This document shows positions 56,868 to 64,000 of a stretch of 64,000 nucleotides of DNA, one piece after another. Position numbers and translations under genes: made by a program. The DNA is taken from contig NZ_CP119787.1 in NCBI RefSeq assembly GCF_029338255.1, forward strand, positions 186,001 to 250,000, read 5' to 3'. Position 1 is the first letter of the stretch, and the number at the start of each line of letters is the position of its first letter. The DNA comes from Haloarcula halobia (GTDB lineage Archaea; Halobacteriota; Halobacteria; Halobacteriales; Haloarculaceae). The notes beneath the pieces are model-generated. The model ran no database searches. It worked only from the letters and a program-made list of their open reading frames with translations, and was not told the DNA's origin.

Positions 56868-58604
56868 TTACGACAGCGCGTCGAGCCGGAACTCGAAGGC
56901 CGCCACCGGCAGTTCCAGGTCGTGTTCGACGAGCACCCGTGGGTGAACCTCGCCGACGACGCCGGCGGACTCGCCGTCCAGCACCACCTCGGCCGCCCGG
57001 CCGTCGATGAACGACGGGTGGGTGGTCGGCGGCGTCTCCAGTTTCGTGTCGAAGGCCCCGGCGAGGGCCTGCAGGCGGGCCTTCGCGTCCTCGTAGGAGG
57101 CGTCGGTGCGTGCGAGCGCCCCGGCTACGGTCCGGTGCTCGGCGACGCCGGTGTTCTCCGAGTCGTCGAGCCCCGCCGCGAGGCCGATCTCGGCGAGGTC
57201 CTGCGGGTAGCGCCGGTGGGTGTTGTTCTCTAAGACCATCAGCAGCGAGGGGAGTGCCCAGGTCCGGAGGATAGTGTAGTCCTCGCTGTACGGTTCCTGG
57301 ATGGTGACGGGGTCGGCGGCCCCCACGCAGTCGTCGTCGGGGGAGACGCCCATGCGAGTGAAGTTCTCCGCCTCGTCTGTCATGTGGAAGTTCAGCAGGT
57401 CCTCGAAGCCAAGGCCAACCAGCGCGTCGCGAGCGGCGTCCTCGAGGCGCGAGCGCTCGTGGCGGCCGCCGACCGTCGAGACGTCGGGGTAGGTCGGTTC
57501 GAGCGTGTTGAACCCCAGCGCCCGGCCCACGTCGTCGACGAGGTCCAGCGGGTGGAGCACGTCGACGCGGTAGGGCGGAATCTCGACCTCGAAGGCGACG
57601 CCGCCGTCCTCGGTCTCGACCGCTTCGGCGTCGAGGCCGGCCCGCTCGGCGTAGTCGACGACCTGCTCTGGGTCCAGGTCGACGCCGATGATAGACCGGA
57701 CGCGGTCCAGCGTCACCGTCTTCGAGCGCACCGAGAGGTCCGGGCGCTCGAGCGTGCTGCCGGCGTGCTCGCCGGGGGCGTCGTCGGCGTACTCGACTTC
57801 GACGCGTTCGACCTGGCCGCCACGCGCCTCGAGTGCGTAGCAGACGATGTTGCACATGTGGTCGATGGTCCACTGGTCGGTCCCGGTCATCTCGATGAAC
57901 AGGTCCCGGGAGTCCTCGCTGACCTCGGTCCGGCGGCCGTTGATGACCGGCGGGAACGAGAACAGGCCGATGGAGTCGTAGATGGCGGGCACTCGGTCGA
58001 ATTCCGCCACGAGGTCGCCGTAGGTCCGGCCCGTCTCGTGGTCCTCGATGACCTCGGCCGGCGTCATCTCCGCGTCCGAGTCCAGCGGGACGAACGTCTC
58101 GCCGTCGGGGTCGACTCCGGTGTAGCGGATCGACTTCCCGGAGCCCTCGACGGCGGCCTCGCCTTTCAGCATCGTCAGGTCGTGGACGCCGATGGCGCCT
58201 TTCGCGCGCTTGCGCCCCATCGTCGCGTGCAGTTTCTCCTGCAGCTGGATGAGAGATTCCAGGGCGTCTTCGCCCATATCGAGGCCGCGAACGATGGCAC
58301 CCGTGACGTACGGTCGTTCCTCGGGCTGGTCCTCGACCTCGATGGTCCACTCGGCGGTGTTCGTGTTCGGGACGTACACCCCGCGGTCGTCGCCGTAGTG
58401 GTAGCGCAGCGACCGGGCGACCCCCTCCACGGAGAGGCGGTCCAGGCGGTCGGGCGCGAACTCCAGCTGGAACTCGTCGTCCTCGGTCCAGCCCTCGAAC
58501 TCCAGCCCGAGGTCGAAGAGGTCCGATTTCAGCTGGTCGTCATCCTTCTCGTCGTGACCGGTCAGGTAGCGCAGTTCGTCGGGGTCGACGTCGACGACGG
58601 GCAT
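56868..58604 (-). CDS. pheT: Phenylalanyl-tRNA synthetase beta subunit
   Basis: A 578-residue beta chain of the short archaeal/eukaryotic type. It starts MPVVDVDPDELRYLTGH, has the B3/B4 editing region (IRGxDMG-like, VIDGR; DLFIEMTGTDQWTID) and the B5 domain, and ends with the catalytic-like domain and REEF-type tail (AAFEFRLDALS). Its ATG shares one base with the pheS TGA (58604), so the two subunits are made in coupled fashion. The enzyme charges tRNA-Phe as an (alpha-beta)2 tetramer. Expression may be set by the leader upstream of pheS. Confidence 0.96.
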   Translation of the reverse strand: MPVVDVDPDELRYLTGHDEKDDDQLKSDLFDLGLEFEGWTEDDEFQLEFAPDRLDRLSVEGVARSLRYHYGDDRGVYVPNTNTAEWTIEVEDQPEERPYVTGAIVRGLDMGEDALESLIQLQEKLHATMGRKRAKGAIGVHDLTMLKGEAAVEGSGKSIRYTGVDPDGETFVPLDSDAEMTPAEVIEDHETGRTYGDLVAEFDRVPAIYDSIGLFSFPPVINGRRTEVSEDSRDLFIEMTGTDQWTIDHMCNIVCYALEARGGQVERVEVEYADDAPGEHAGSTLERPDLSVRSKTVTLDRVRSIIGVDLDPEQVVDYAERAGLDAEAVETEDGGVAFEVEIPPYRVDVLHPLDLVDDVGRALGFNTLEPTYPDVSTVGGRHERSRLEDAARDALVGLGFEDLLNFHMTDEAENFTRMGVSPDDDCVGAADPVTIQEPYSEDYTILRTWALPSLLMVLENNTHRRYPQDLAEIGLAAGLDDSENTGVAEHRTVAGALARTDASYEDAKARLQALAGAFDTKLETPPTTHPSFIDGRAAEVVLDGESAGVVGEVHPRVLVEHDLELPVAAFEFRLDALS

Positions 58605-60115
58605 CAGTGCATCACCTCCGTCTCCCGCAGGAGGTCAAGGTCACACAGCGTCCCGTGGACGTCGCGGATGTCCTCGAAGCCGTACATCAGCATCAGGAGA
58701 CGCTCCAGCGAGAGGCCCCACGCCATCACGTCACAGTCGACGCCAAGCGGCGCTAACACCTCGTCGCGGAAGATGCCGGAGTTGCCGACCTCCACGATCT
58801 CGCCGGTCTCGGGGTGGGTCCCGAACAGCTCGAAACTCGGCTCCGTGTAGGGGTTGTAGTGGGGCTTAAACTCCAGGTCGGTGATGCCGAACTGCTCGTA
58901 GAACTCGGTGAACGTCCCCATCAAATCGCGAACGGAGAGGTCCTCGGCCATCACCCAGCCCTCGATCTGGAAGAACTCCAGCAGGTGGGTCGGGTCCAGC
59001 GTGTCGTTGCGGTAGACCTTCTCGACGCTGAAGAACCGCTCGGGCGGTTCGAGCTCGCCGATCTCGTGGCCCGAGAGGTAGCGCATCGACAGCGAGGTGG
59101 TGTGGCCCCGCAGGTCCAGACCGCGGGCGACCTCCTCCTCCCACGGCGAGTGGTAGCCCTCGCCGTCGGGGCCGACGCCCTCCAGGTGGGCAGATTTGAC
59201 GCGCTCGACGAGGTCCTCGGGCAGCTCCTCGATCTCGTCGGGCGTCTCCAGGGCGAACTGGTCCCAGTGAGTCCGCGCGGGGTGGTCCTGGGGCATGAAC
59301 AGGCAGTCGTTGATCCAGAACTGCGCGTCGACGTGGGGCCCCTGCATCTCCTGGAAGCCCATGCCGACGAGGGTGTCCTTGACCCGGTTCGCGGTCTGTC
59401 GGAGGATGTGCTCCTTGCCGTGGGAGACCACCTCGGCGTCGGCCGCGACGTTGTACTCGGTGAACTCGACGTCCGCCCACTCGCCGCTGGTCAGCAGTTC
59501 CGGCGTGACCTGGTCGACGGTCGCTGCGACCTCGATGCCGGCCATCAGCTGGGTGACGCCGTCGTCGGTCAGCACGACGGAGCGGACCGTCGCCTCGCTG
59601 ACCTCGAGCAGCCCCCGGCGTTCCAGTTGCGAGAGCGCCTCGGTGTCGGCGTCCTCGACGCGGCCGTCGGCGACAGCTTCGAGCGCGAGCATCTCGGGGT
59701 CGTCCCCGGTGTCGGCGTCGGGGTCGGCGGTTATCTCGCCGCTGTCGATGTGCCCGTACCCCTTCCGGGCGTAGTTCGACAGCGCGATGTCGACGGCCGC
59801 GCCCTCCAGTCCCGAGGCACCGATGACCTGCCCCATCGACACCGGGTCCGCGTCGGCCCCGGCGTCCATCGCGGCCGCGTAGAGGTCCTGTTCGGGCAGA
59901 CTCTCACAGATATAGGACTCGCCCTCCTCGGTCAGTGCGTAGTGCTCGACAGTCTCCTCGGTGACGTCGAGCAGGCCGTCGGCCTCCAGTTCGAAGGCGG
60001 CGCGGGTGGCCGCCTCGGGCTTGAGGCCGGCCTCGTCGGCCACCTCGTCGATACCTCGCTGCTCCTGTGCGTCGGCGGCCTCGAGGACGGCCACCTGTGC
60101 CTGTGGTCGTTTCAT
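58604..60115 (-). CDS. pheS: Phenylalanyl-tRNA synthetase alpha subunit
   Basis: A 503-residue alpha chain. N-terminal winged-helix repeats of the archaeal/eukaryotic type (VAVLEAADAQEQRGIDEVAD) precede the class II catalytic core. Motif 2 is FFSVEKVYRNDTLDPTHLLE and motif 3 GLSLERLLMLMYGFED. ATG 60115 begins MKRPQAQVAVL. The 180 nt before it hold two strong hairpins and a short Phe-containing ORF, suggesting regulated read-through. It is followed with one-base overlap by pheT. Confidence 0.96.
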   Translation of the reverse strand: MKRPQAQVAVLEAADAQEQRGIDEVADEAGLKPEAATRAAFELEADGLLDVTEETVEHYALTEEGESYICESLPEQDLYAAAMDAGADADPVSMGQVIGASGLEGAAVDIALSNYARKGYGHIDSGEITADPDADTGDDPEMLALEAVADGRVEDADTEALSQLERRGLLEVSEATVRSVVLTDDGVTQLMAGIEVAATVDQVTPELLTSGEWADVEFTEYNVAADAEVVSHGKEHILRQTANRVKDTLVGMGFQEMQGPHVDAQFWINDCLFMPQDHPARTHWDQFALETPDEIEELPEDLVERVKSAHLEGVGPDGEGYHSPWEEEVARGLDLRGHTTSLSMRYLSGHEIGELEPPERFFSVEKVYRNDTLDPTHLLEFFQIEGWVMAEDLSVRDLMGTFTEFYEQFGITDLEFKPHYNPYTEPSFELFGTHPETGEIVEVGNSGIFRDEVLAPLGVDCDVMAWGLSLERLLMLMYGFEDIRDVHGTLCDLDLLRETEVMH

Positions 60116-60206
60116 AGCGTGTGTCGGTCGTTGTGAACATCACTGCGGGTCGCTCAGTTAACGGTTCTCACTTGGTCCTCGCGGGCCGTTCTCCCGCTCG
60201 GACATC

Positions 60207-60235
60207 CGAGGTCCCGTCGAGTGGGCGGGACCTCG
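60207..60235 (-). promoter_or_regulatory. Hairpin 2 of the pheS leader
   Basis: On the minus strand CGAGGTCCCG and CGGGACCTCG form a perfect 10-bp stem with a 9-nt loop, between the leader ORF and pheS. It is the strongest hairpin in the leader and a candidate attenuator or anti-attenuator stem. No T-run follows it. Confidence 0.5.
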
Positions 60236-60259
60236 CTCCCCTCGGAGGGTTTCGTCGGC

Positions 60260-60277
60260 GCCGACCGGTCGGTCGGC
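60260..60277 (-). promoter_or_regulatory. Hairpin 1 of the pheS leader
   Basis: GCCGACC and GGTCGGC form a 7-bp stem with a 4-nt loop, 17 nt after the stop of the leader ORF. A ribosome held at the Phe codons would be close enough to affect its folding. Confidence 0.45.
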
Positions 60278-60294
60278 CCCGAATCCACCACCCG

Positions 60295-60375
60295 TCAGGC
60301 AGCGACGAAGAAGCCGAACCCCGGACTGCGTGGCGACTGGCGCGCGACACCGGCACTGCGGGATTCGGATGCCAT
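60295..60375 (-). CDS. 26-residue leader peptide with Phe cluster upstream of pheS-pheT
   Basis: ATG 60375 opens a short frame reading MASESRSAGV then ARQSPRSPGFGFFVAA and TGA at 60295-60297. Three of 26 residues are Phe, all within four codons near the end (TTC GGC TTC TTC). TTTTA at 60400-60404 lies 27 nt before the ATG, exactly as for leaderless haloarchaeal genes, so this is probably the first thing translated on the pheS-pheT mRNA. This is the arrangement of the bacterial pheST leader peptide: low charged tRNA-Phe stalls the ribosome and changes the downstream RNA fold. Function is inferred, and the composition could be chance. Confidence 0.5.
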   Translation of the reverse strand: MASESRSAGVARQSPRSPGFGFFVAA

Positions 60376-60397
60376 GTGCGAACGGTTGTGACGGGGC

Positions 60398-60405
60398 AGT
60401 AAAAG
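60398..60405 (-). promoter_or_regulatory. TATA box of the pheS-pheT transcript
   Basis: Minus strand CTTTTACT, 27 nt before ATG 60375 and about 290 nt before pheS. It implies a leader RNA of about 260 nt, long for a haloarchaeal gene, since most are leaderless. Confidence 0.55.
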
Positions 60406-60470
60406 CGTTGTGACGCCGGCTAGCAACCGATTGGTGTGCCGCAGCGTACGCAACGCCAGCAGATAACATC

Positions 60471-60510
60471 GAAACCCGCCAGAAAGTCCCCGGGCGCTTT
60501 CAGTCCACCC
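60471..60510 (-). repeat. Short copy of a GGGTGGACTGAAAG...CTTTCTGG repeat
   Basis: On the minus strand GGGTGGACTGAAAG is followed by CGCCCGGGGACTTTCTGGCGG. It has the same two ends as the longer plus-strand copy at 60534-60658 but lacks its middle. The two copies point away from each other and share a 14-bp perfect inverted repeat (60497-60510 and 60534-60547) separated by 23 nt. Confidence 0.65.
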
Positions 60511-60533
60511 AGGATAAATGACCAACCGGCTAC

Positions 60534-60658
60534 GGGTGGACTGAAAGGGGCGACGCGTTCGGCAAACCCGGACGACGCAAGCACTGGAGCGAACGGAGTG
60601 AGCGAAGCGCGCAGCGAGGCCCGGGAGTCGAACGCGTCGGGGCTTTCTGGCGGTTCGC
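60534..60658 (+). repeat. Long copy of the same repeat with a nested palindrome
   Basis: Plus strand GGGTGGACTGAAAGGGG at the left and GGGGCTTTCTGGCGG at the right. Inside are perfect 11-bp inverted arms CGACGCGTTCG (60551-60561) and CGAACGCGTCG (60629-60639), and the core contains GAGCGAACGGAGTGAGCGAA, a sequence I recall from many haloarchaeal intergenic repeats. It could fold into one long hairpin. The protein-like frame over it on the plus strand is basic and not a gene. Confidence 0.65.
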
Positions 60659-60702
60659 GGTCACCACTGTGCCCGCACCACCGAAACAGAAACCGAGGAA
60701 TA

Positions 60703-62325
60703 TTAGTCGCGTCGTCGGTCGGACTCGAGTTCGATGTCGAGTTCGTCGAGTTTCGCCGCCCACTCGTCGCGTTTCTCCTGGTGGTCCTCGAGGAACTCGC
60801 GCATGAGTTCGGCGGCCTGCTCCTTGCACCCGCCACAGAGGCGCTCGCCGCCGACACACTCCTCGTAGACCTCCGTAGCGAACTCGTCGTCGTCGCCCGA
60901 CAAGAGGTACGCGTATAGTTCGTAGACCGGGCACTCGTCGGCCTTCCCGCCCTTCTCACGCTGTTCCGCGGCGGTGGCCCGGCCGCCGGTGGTCGCCGAT
61001 TTGACCTTGTCGTAGCCGTCCTCGGGGTCGTCGAGCAGGGAGATGTGTGACGCCGGGATCGAGGAGGACATCTTCCCGCCGGTGAGGCCGGTCATGAAGC
61101 GGTGGTAGACCGAGGACGGCGGGAGGAAGCCGTACCCGCCGTTGTCGAGTTCGACCTCGCGGGCCAGGTCCGCGGCCTCGTCCTGCGAGAGGTCGAAGGC
61201 GTCGACGTGTTCGTCGTAGACGCGCTTCTCGCCGTCGACGGCCTCGACGAGCGCGTCGAAGGCGGCGTCGGTCGCGCGTCGGTCGAAGATGCGCGTCCGG
61301 GGCCGGATGGGTTCCTTCCCGGCGTTCTCCAGTTTCTCGACGGCAGACTCGCGGGCCTCGCCGGGTTCGAGGTCCTGCTCGCGCAGCCAGTCGGCGGCCT
61401 CGCCACAGCGGGGCCGGTCGGCGTCCTCGGCGTAGTCCGTCCGGGCGTTGTAGGCCTTCCGCAGCAGGCCGCGCTCGGCCGGGTTCGCCTCGAAGCTCGC
61501 GTACGCCTCGGTCACGCCGAAGTAGCGCATCCGGGCCGCGAGGTCCCGGACCAGGCGCATGTGGGGGTCCTGGTCGGGGCCGACGGGGATGACGGTCGGC
61601 TTGGGCTCGTCGAGTTGCGGGTAGAGGATGTCGGCCATCTGCGTGACGACCGACTGCATGTGCGAGACGTCCGTCTCGCCGTCGAAGTCGTAGATGGCCT
61701 GCAGCTCCGAGAAGTTGGCCTCGACACCCAGTTCGAACGCGAGGTCCTGGACCTCGCGGTTGGTCGACTGGCGGTAGAGTTCCCCCTCCTCGGGGTCGAA
61801 GCCCAGCGCGAGCAGCGAGAGGACGTAACTGCGGGTGTGCTCGTCGATCTCGGCCCACGAGAGGTCGCGGGCGGCGTGGGCCTCCAGATCGGCGATGAGG
61901 CCGTAGGCGTCCCCGCCCTGCTCCTGGTGCCAGATTATCTCGTCGAACACCATCTTGTGGCCGATGTGGGGGTCGCCGGTCGGCATGAACCCCGAGAGCG
62001 CGGCGAAGTCCTCGCCCTCGCGTATCGCGCGGGCGACCCGGTCGTAGTCACGGTGGCCGAAGATGACGCTCCGGCGCATCAGGTAGTGGGGGTTCGGGAC
62101 GCCCGGGAGGATGTCGTCGAAGGCCCCGATGCCGAACTGGTCGAACAGTTTGCGGTAGTCCGCGACGGTCGAGGAGCCCCAAGGGTCAAGCGCCACGTCG
62201 TCGGCACCGGCGGCGTCGGCGCCGCCGTCGGTCCGGAAGTCCTCCGACTCACGCCACGGCGCCCCCGACTGGCGGCGGTCCTCGGCGGGCGATGCGTCGT
62301 CGTGGGGCGCGTCGTGGTCGGTCAT
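60703..62325 (-). CDS. trpS: Tryptophanyl-tRNA synthetase
   Basis: A 540-residue class I synthetase of the archaeal/eukaryotic type. An acidic N-terminal extension precedes the HIGH motif (PTGDPHIGHKMVF). VIPVGPDQDPHMRLVRDLA lines the active site, and KMSSS (GGKMSSSIPASH) is the second signature. The C-terminal part ends with a Cys-containing helix (GGERLCGGCKEQ). ATG 62325 overlaps the endA stop (ATGA), so the two are translated together. It attaches Trp to tRNA-Trp. Confidence 0.95.
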   Translation of the reverse strand: MTDHDAPHDDASPAEDRRQSGAPWRESEDFRTDGGADAAGADDVALDPWGSSTVADYRKLFDQFGIGAFDDILPGVPNPHYLMRRSVIFGHRDYDRVARAIREGEDFAALSGFMPTGDPHIGHKMVFDEIIWHQEQGGDAYGLIADLEAHAARDLSWAEIDEHTRSYVLSLLALGFDPEEGELYRQSTNREVQDLAFELGVEANFSELQAIYDFDGETDVSHMQSVVTQMADILYPQLDEPKPTVIPVGPDQDPHMRLVRDLAARMRYFGVTEAYASFEANPAERGLLRKAYNARTDYAEDADRPRCGEAADWLREQDLEPGEARESAVEKLENAGKEPIRPRTRIFDRRATDAAFDALVEAVDGEKRVYDEHVDAFDLSQDEAADLAREVELDNGGYGFLPPSSVYHRFMTGLTGGKMSSSIPASHISLLDDPEDGYDKVKSATTGGRATAAEQREKGGKADECPVYELYAYLLSGDDDEFATEVYEECVGGERLCGGCKEQAAELMREFLEDHQEKRDEWAAKLDELDIELESDRRRD

Positions 62326-63320
62326 GGTGTCAGTCGGCTCACGGCGAGCCAGCGTACCTCCCCATTGGCCCCGGTCAGCGCAAAAACCATTCGCTTCCGC
62401 ACGCCGTGGGCGAGTCGCACGTCCAGCGCGAGGTCGCGGGGCTCGAAGGCGTGGTCGGCTGGCAGCACCCGCACGAGCAGTTCGGAGTGGCCAAGGTTGT
62501 CGACGTCCTCGACGTCGGCGTAGGTCCGGAAGTCCGCGCCGAACTTGAAGCCGGTCTTGGGCACGACGCCCGCCTCCCGGAGCGTCGAGTAGACCGCGAG
62601 CCGGCGGTCGAACCGGTCGCCCTCGACGTCGCGGCCGCGGGCGACGACGGCGTCGGCGCCACCCTCGACGGCGAGCCTCCCGTCGCTGGCGAGGTACGCC
62701 GCCTCCACGAGCGACAGCTGGACGGCGTCGTCGAGCCGCTGGCCGTAGAACGCCTGCTCGTAGAGTTGTGCCGGCGGGTCCCAGCACAGCACCCGCTCGG
62801 CAAGCAGCTCGCCCTCGGTCGGGGGGACCGTGCCGTCGCTGGTCCCCGAGACGTCGGGGCGGTCGGTCGCCAGGTAGGTTATCTCGCTCTCCTCGTCGAC
62901 CACCGCGAGCACGCAGTCCCCGAGGCTCGCCGCGGGCACGCTGTCGCGCTCGCCGACGACGCGGACGCGGTAGGCGACGGCGTCGTCCCACGGCCCCTGC
63001 CCGCGGGGGTAGACCACGAAGTCCGCGCCGTCGGGGTTCTCGACCCACCCATCGCGGGCTGGCGAGAGGTAGAACCCGCGGTCCCGCAGGTCCTTGTAGA
63101 CGAGGAAGGCCACCCCGGAGACGGCCGTCGACCCGAGGAAGGCCCGGAAGTCCATCCCGTCGACGCGCTCGATGTCGCCACGGTACAGCAGGTGGGCGGC
63201 CTCGACGGGCGCGAGGTCGAGGTCGCCGTTCCGGACGCGACCGTAGCCACGCGAGTCGTAGAACCGCTCGCGGGCGCGCGGGCCGGCCCGGACCACGTCA
63301 CCGTCGAGCGTGAGGTCCAT
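62322..63320 (-). CDS. endA: tRNA-intron splicing endonuclease
   Basis: A 332-residue endonuclease made of two tandem EndA units, the long haloarchaeal form that works as a homodimer. The C-terminal unit carries the catalytic triad: Tyr in FGADFRTYADVED, His in NLGHSELLVRV and Lys in HGVRKRMVFAL. The N-terminal unit lacks it and is structural. It cuts bulge-helix-bulge motifs in intron-containing pre-tRNAs and in rRNA processing stems. It is upstream of trpS with 4-nt overlap, and in haloarchaea tRNA-Trp is a major intron-bearing substrate, so the operon joins two steps of tRNA-Trp maturation. Confidence 0.95.
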   Translation of the reverse strand: MDLTLDGDVVRAGPRARERFYDSRGYGRVRNGDLDLAPVEAAHLLYRGDIERVDGMDFRAFLGSTAVSGVAFLVYKDLRDRGFYLSPARDGWVENPDGADFVVYPRGQGPWDDAVAYRVRVVGERDSVPAASLGDCVLAVVDEESEITYLATDRPDVSGTSDGTVPPTEGELLAERVLCWDPPAQLYEQAFYGQRLDDAVQLSLVEAAYLASDGRLAVEGGADAVVARGRDVEGDRFDRRLAVYSTLREAGVVPKTGFKFGADFRTYADVEDVDNLGHSELLVRVLPADHAFEPRDLALDVRLAHGVRKRMVFALTGANGEVRWLAVSRLTP

Positions 63321-63380
63321 AGCGGGGACTGTCGGGCGGGGGACAAAGCCCCTGCGGGTCGCGCCGTGGCGTCGTCCCGG

Positions 63381-64000
63381 TCAGTCGGCGTGGTCGCAGG
63401 TACTGTCCAGACAGCGCCGCCCGCCGGCCGTCTCGAACGCCGGCAGGCCACAGGCACAGTCGTCGACGACCACCCCCGAGGGCACCGAGAAGGCGGTGTC
63501 GCAGTCGGGGTACCGGTCGCACCCGGCCAGCAGGCCGCCCCGGCGGACGATGCGCAGGTCGCCCTCGCAGTCGGGACAGCCCCACTCGCGGTCGAAAGCG
63601 GCCTTCACGCGGTCGTCCAGCGAGTCACAGTCACGGTCGAGACACACCTCGAAGGCCGCGCCGCGTTCGACGCGCATCGTGGGCAGGCCACAGTCGCCAC
63701 AGCGGCCGCCGGTGACGGTGGCATCGCTCGGCAGGCCATACGACGCCTCGCAGCCGGTACAGGCGACGTCGCCCCGCGTCCGGACGAGCGTCCCCGAACA
63801 GTCCGGACAGTCCGCGACCGGGACGCCGGCGTTCGAGGCCGGGAACCTGGCGCTCCCGTGTTCCTCGTGGGCGACCACCCGCAGGAACTCCTCGCCGTCG
63901 CGGGCGGTGACCACGCCGTCCTCGACGGCGACGCTCTCGGCCCGGGTGAGCCACGCCACGGGCTGGTAGCCCGCGGCGTCGTGGACGAGGACGGTGTTGT
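63381..64000 (-). CDS. C-terminal part of a protein with topoisomerase-type C4 zinc fingers (partial)
   Basis: The frame is open from the window edge to TGA-side stop at 63381, about 206 residues. Several four-cysteine clusters follow each other: CPDCSGTLV ... CTGC, CGDCGLPTM, CPDCEGDLRI ... YPDCDTAFS and CACGLPAFE ... CLDSTC. They resemble the C4 fingers at the end of bacterial DNA topoisomerase I. The first visible part (TVLVHDAAGYQPVAWLTRA) looks like the NucS/DUF91 nuclease region of a haloarchaeal protein that also carries such fingers, but the N-terminal half is outside the window. Probably binds DNA. It is 60 nt upstream of endA on the same strand. Confidence 0.7.
   Translation of the reverse strand, partial: NTVLVHDAAGYQPVAWLTRAESVAVEDGVVTARDGEEFLRVVAHEEHGSARFPASNAGVPVADCPDCSGTLVRTRGDVACTGCEASYGLPSDATVTGGRCGDCGLPTMRVERGAAFEVCLDRDCDSLDDRVKAAFDREWGCPDCEGDLRIVRRGGLLAGCDRYPDCDTAFSVPSGVVVDDCACGLPAFETAGGRRCLDSTCDHAD

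Noticed and set aside
60497-60547. CRISPR-like reading of the CTTTCAGTCCACCC inverted repeat
   Set aside because: Only one inverted pair, no regularly spaced direct repeats, and no cas genes in the window. No CRISPR array was seen anywhere.
60436-60918. 160-codon plus-strand frame between pheS and trpS
   Set aside because: It covers the palindromic repeat and then the antisense of trpS; composition is that of a shadow frame.

Overview
The window is chromosomal DNA of a halophilic archaeon (class Halobacteria). The evidence is GC-rich coding sequence, very acidic proteins, TATA boxes about 27 nt before start codons (leaderless transcripts), Tat-type lipoprotein signals, MC1 chromosomal protein, a thermosome, and an archaeal 16S-tRNA-Ala-23S-5S operon. 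The 5S and 23S ends resemble Haloarcula, so a member of Haloarculaceae is my tentative guess.

Region 1 (1-24.2 kb) is intact and metabolic. It begins with the tail of a DapA-family aldolase. It then holds two CaiB/BaiF CoA-transferases, a MalEFGK-type ABC importer (binding protein and two permeases on +, ATPase on -), an MFS carrier, two MaoC hydratases, two acyl-CoA dehydrogenases, an enoyl-CoA hydratase, an SDR, an inositol-phosphatase-like enzyme, a metallo-beta-lactamase-fold hydrolase and an AMP-forming acyl-CoA synthetase. Together these look like uptake and CoA-dependent breakdown of an unidentified carboxylic compound. A divergent thermosome subunit, a GH88/105 hydrolase, a gamma-carbonic-anhydrase-like protein, an M24 peptidase and an EamA transporter follow.

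Region 2 (24.2-49 kb) is accessory. It opens with an AT-rich stretch. It carries a candidate exopolysaccharide system: a GH-like Tat lipoprotein, a 1300-residue multi-PAS/GAF histidine kinase with a degenerate receiver domain, and a response regulator-HEAT membrane protein-GT2 glycosyltransferase operon. After that comes a zone of broken genes (histidine kinase, ADP-ribosylglycohydrolase, TrkA, a zinc-ribbon protein, a SWIM protein and a DUF5789 protein). Mixed in are intact PiT, APC and UspA genes and two toxin-antitoxin-like pairs. A short dispersed repeat sits in convergent intergenic spacers here.

Region 3 (48.4-64 kb) is core information processing: tRNA-Cys, the rRNA operon on the minus strand with four tandem promoters and a strong hairpin plus T-run downstream of 5S, MC1, an AbrB-like gene with an apparent frameshift, pyrD, pheS-pheT, trpS-endA and the 3' part of a C4-zinc-finger protein. 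Upstream of pheS is a leaderless 26-codon ORF ending in a phenylalanine cluster (Phe-Gly-Phe-Phe), followed by two strong hairpins. It looks like a leader-peptide attenuator, which would be unusual for an archaeon. A nested palindromic repeat lies between the pheS promoter and trpS.
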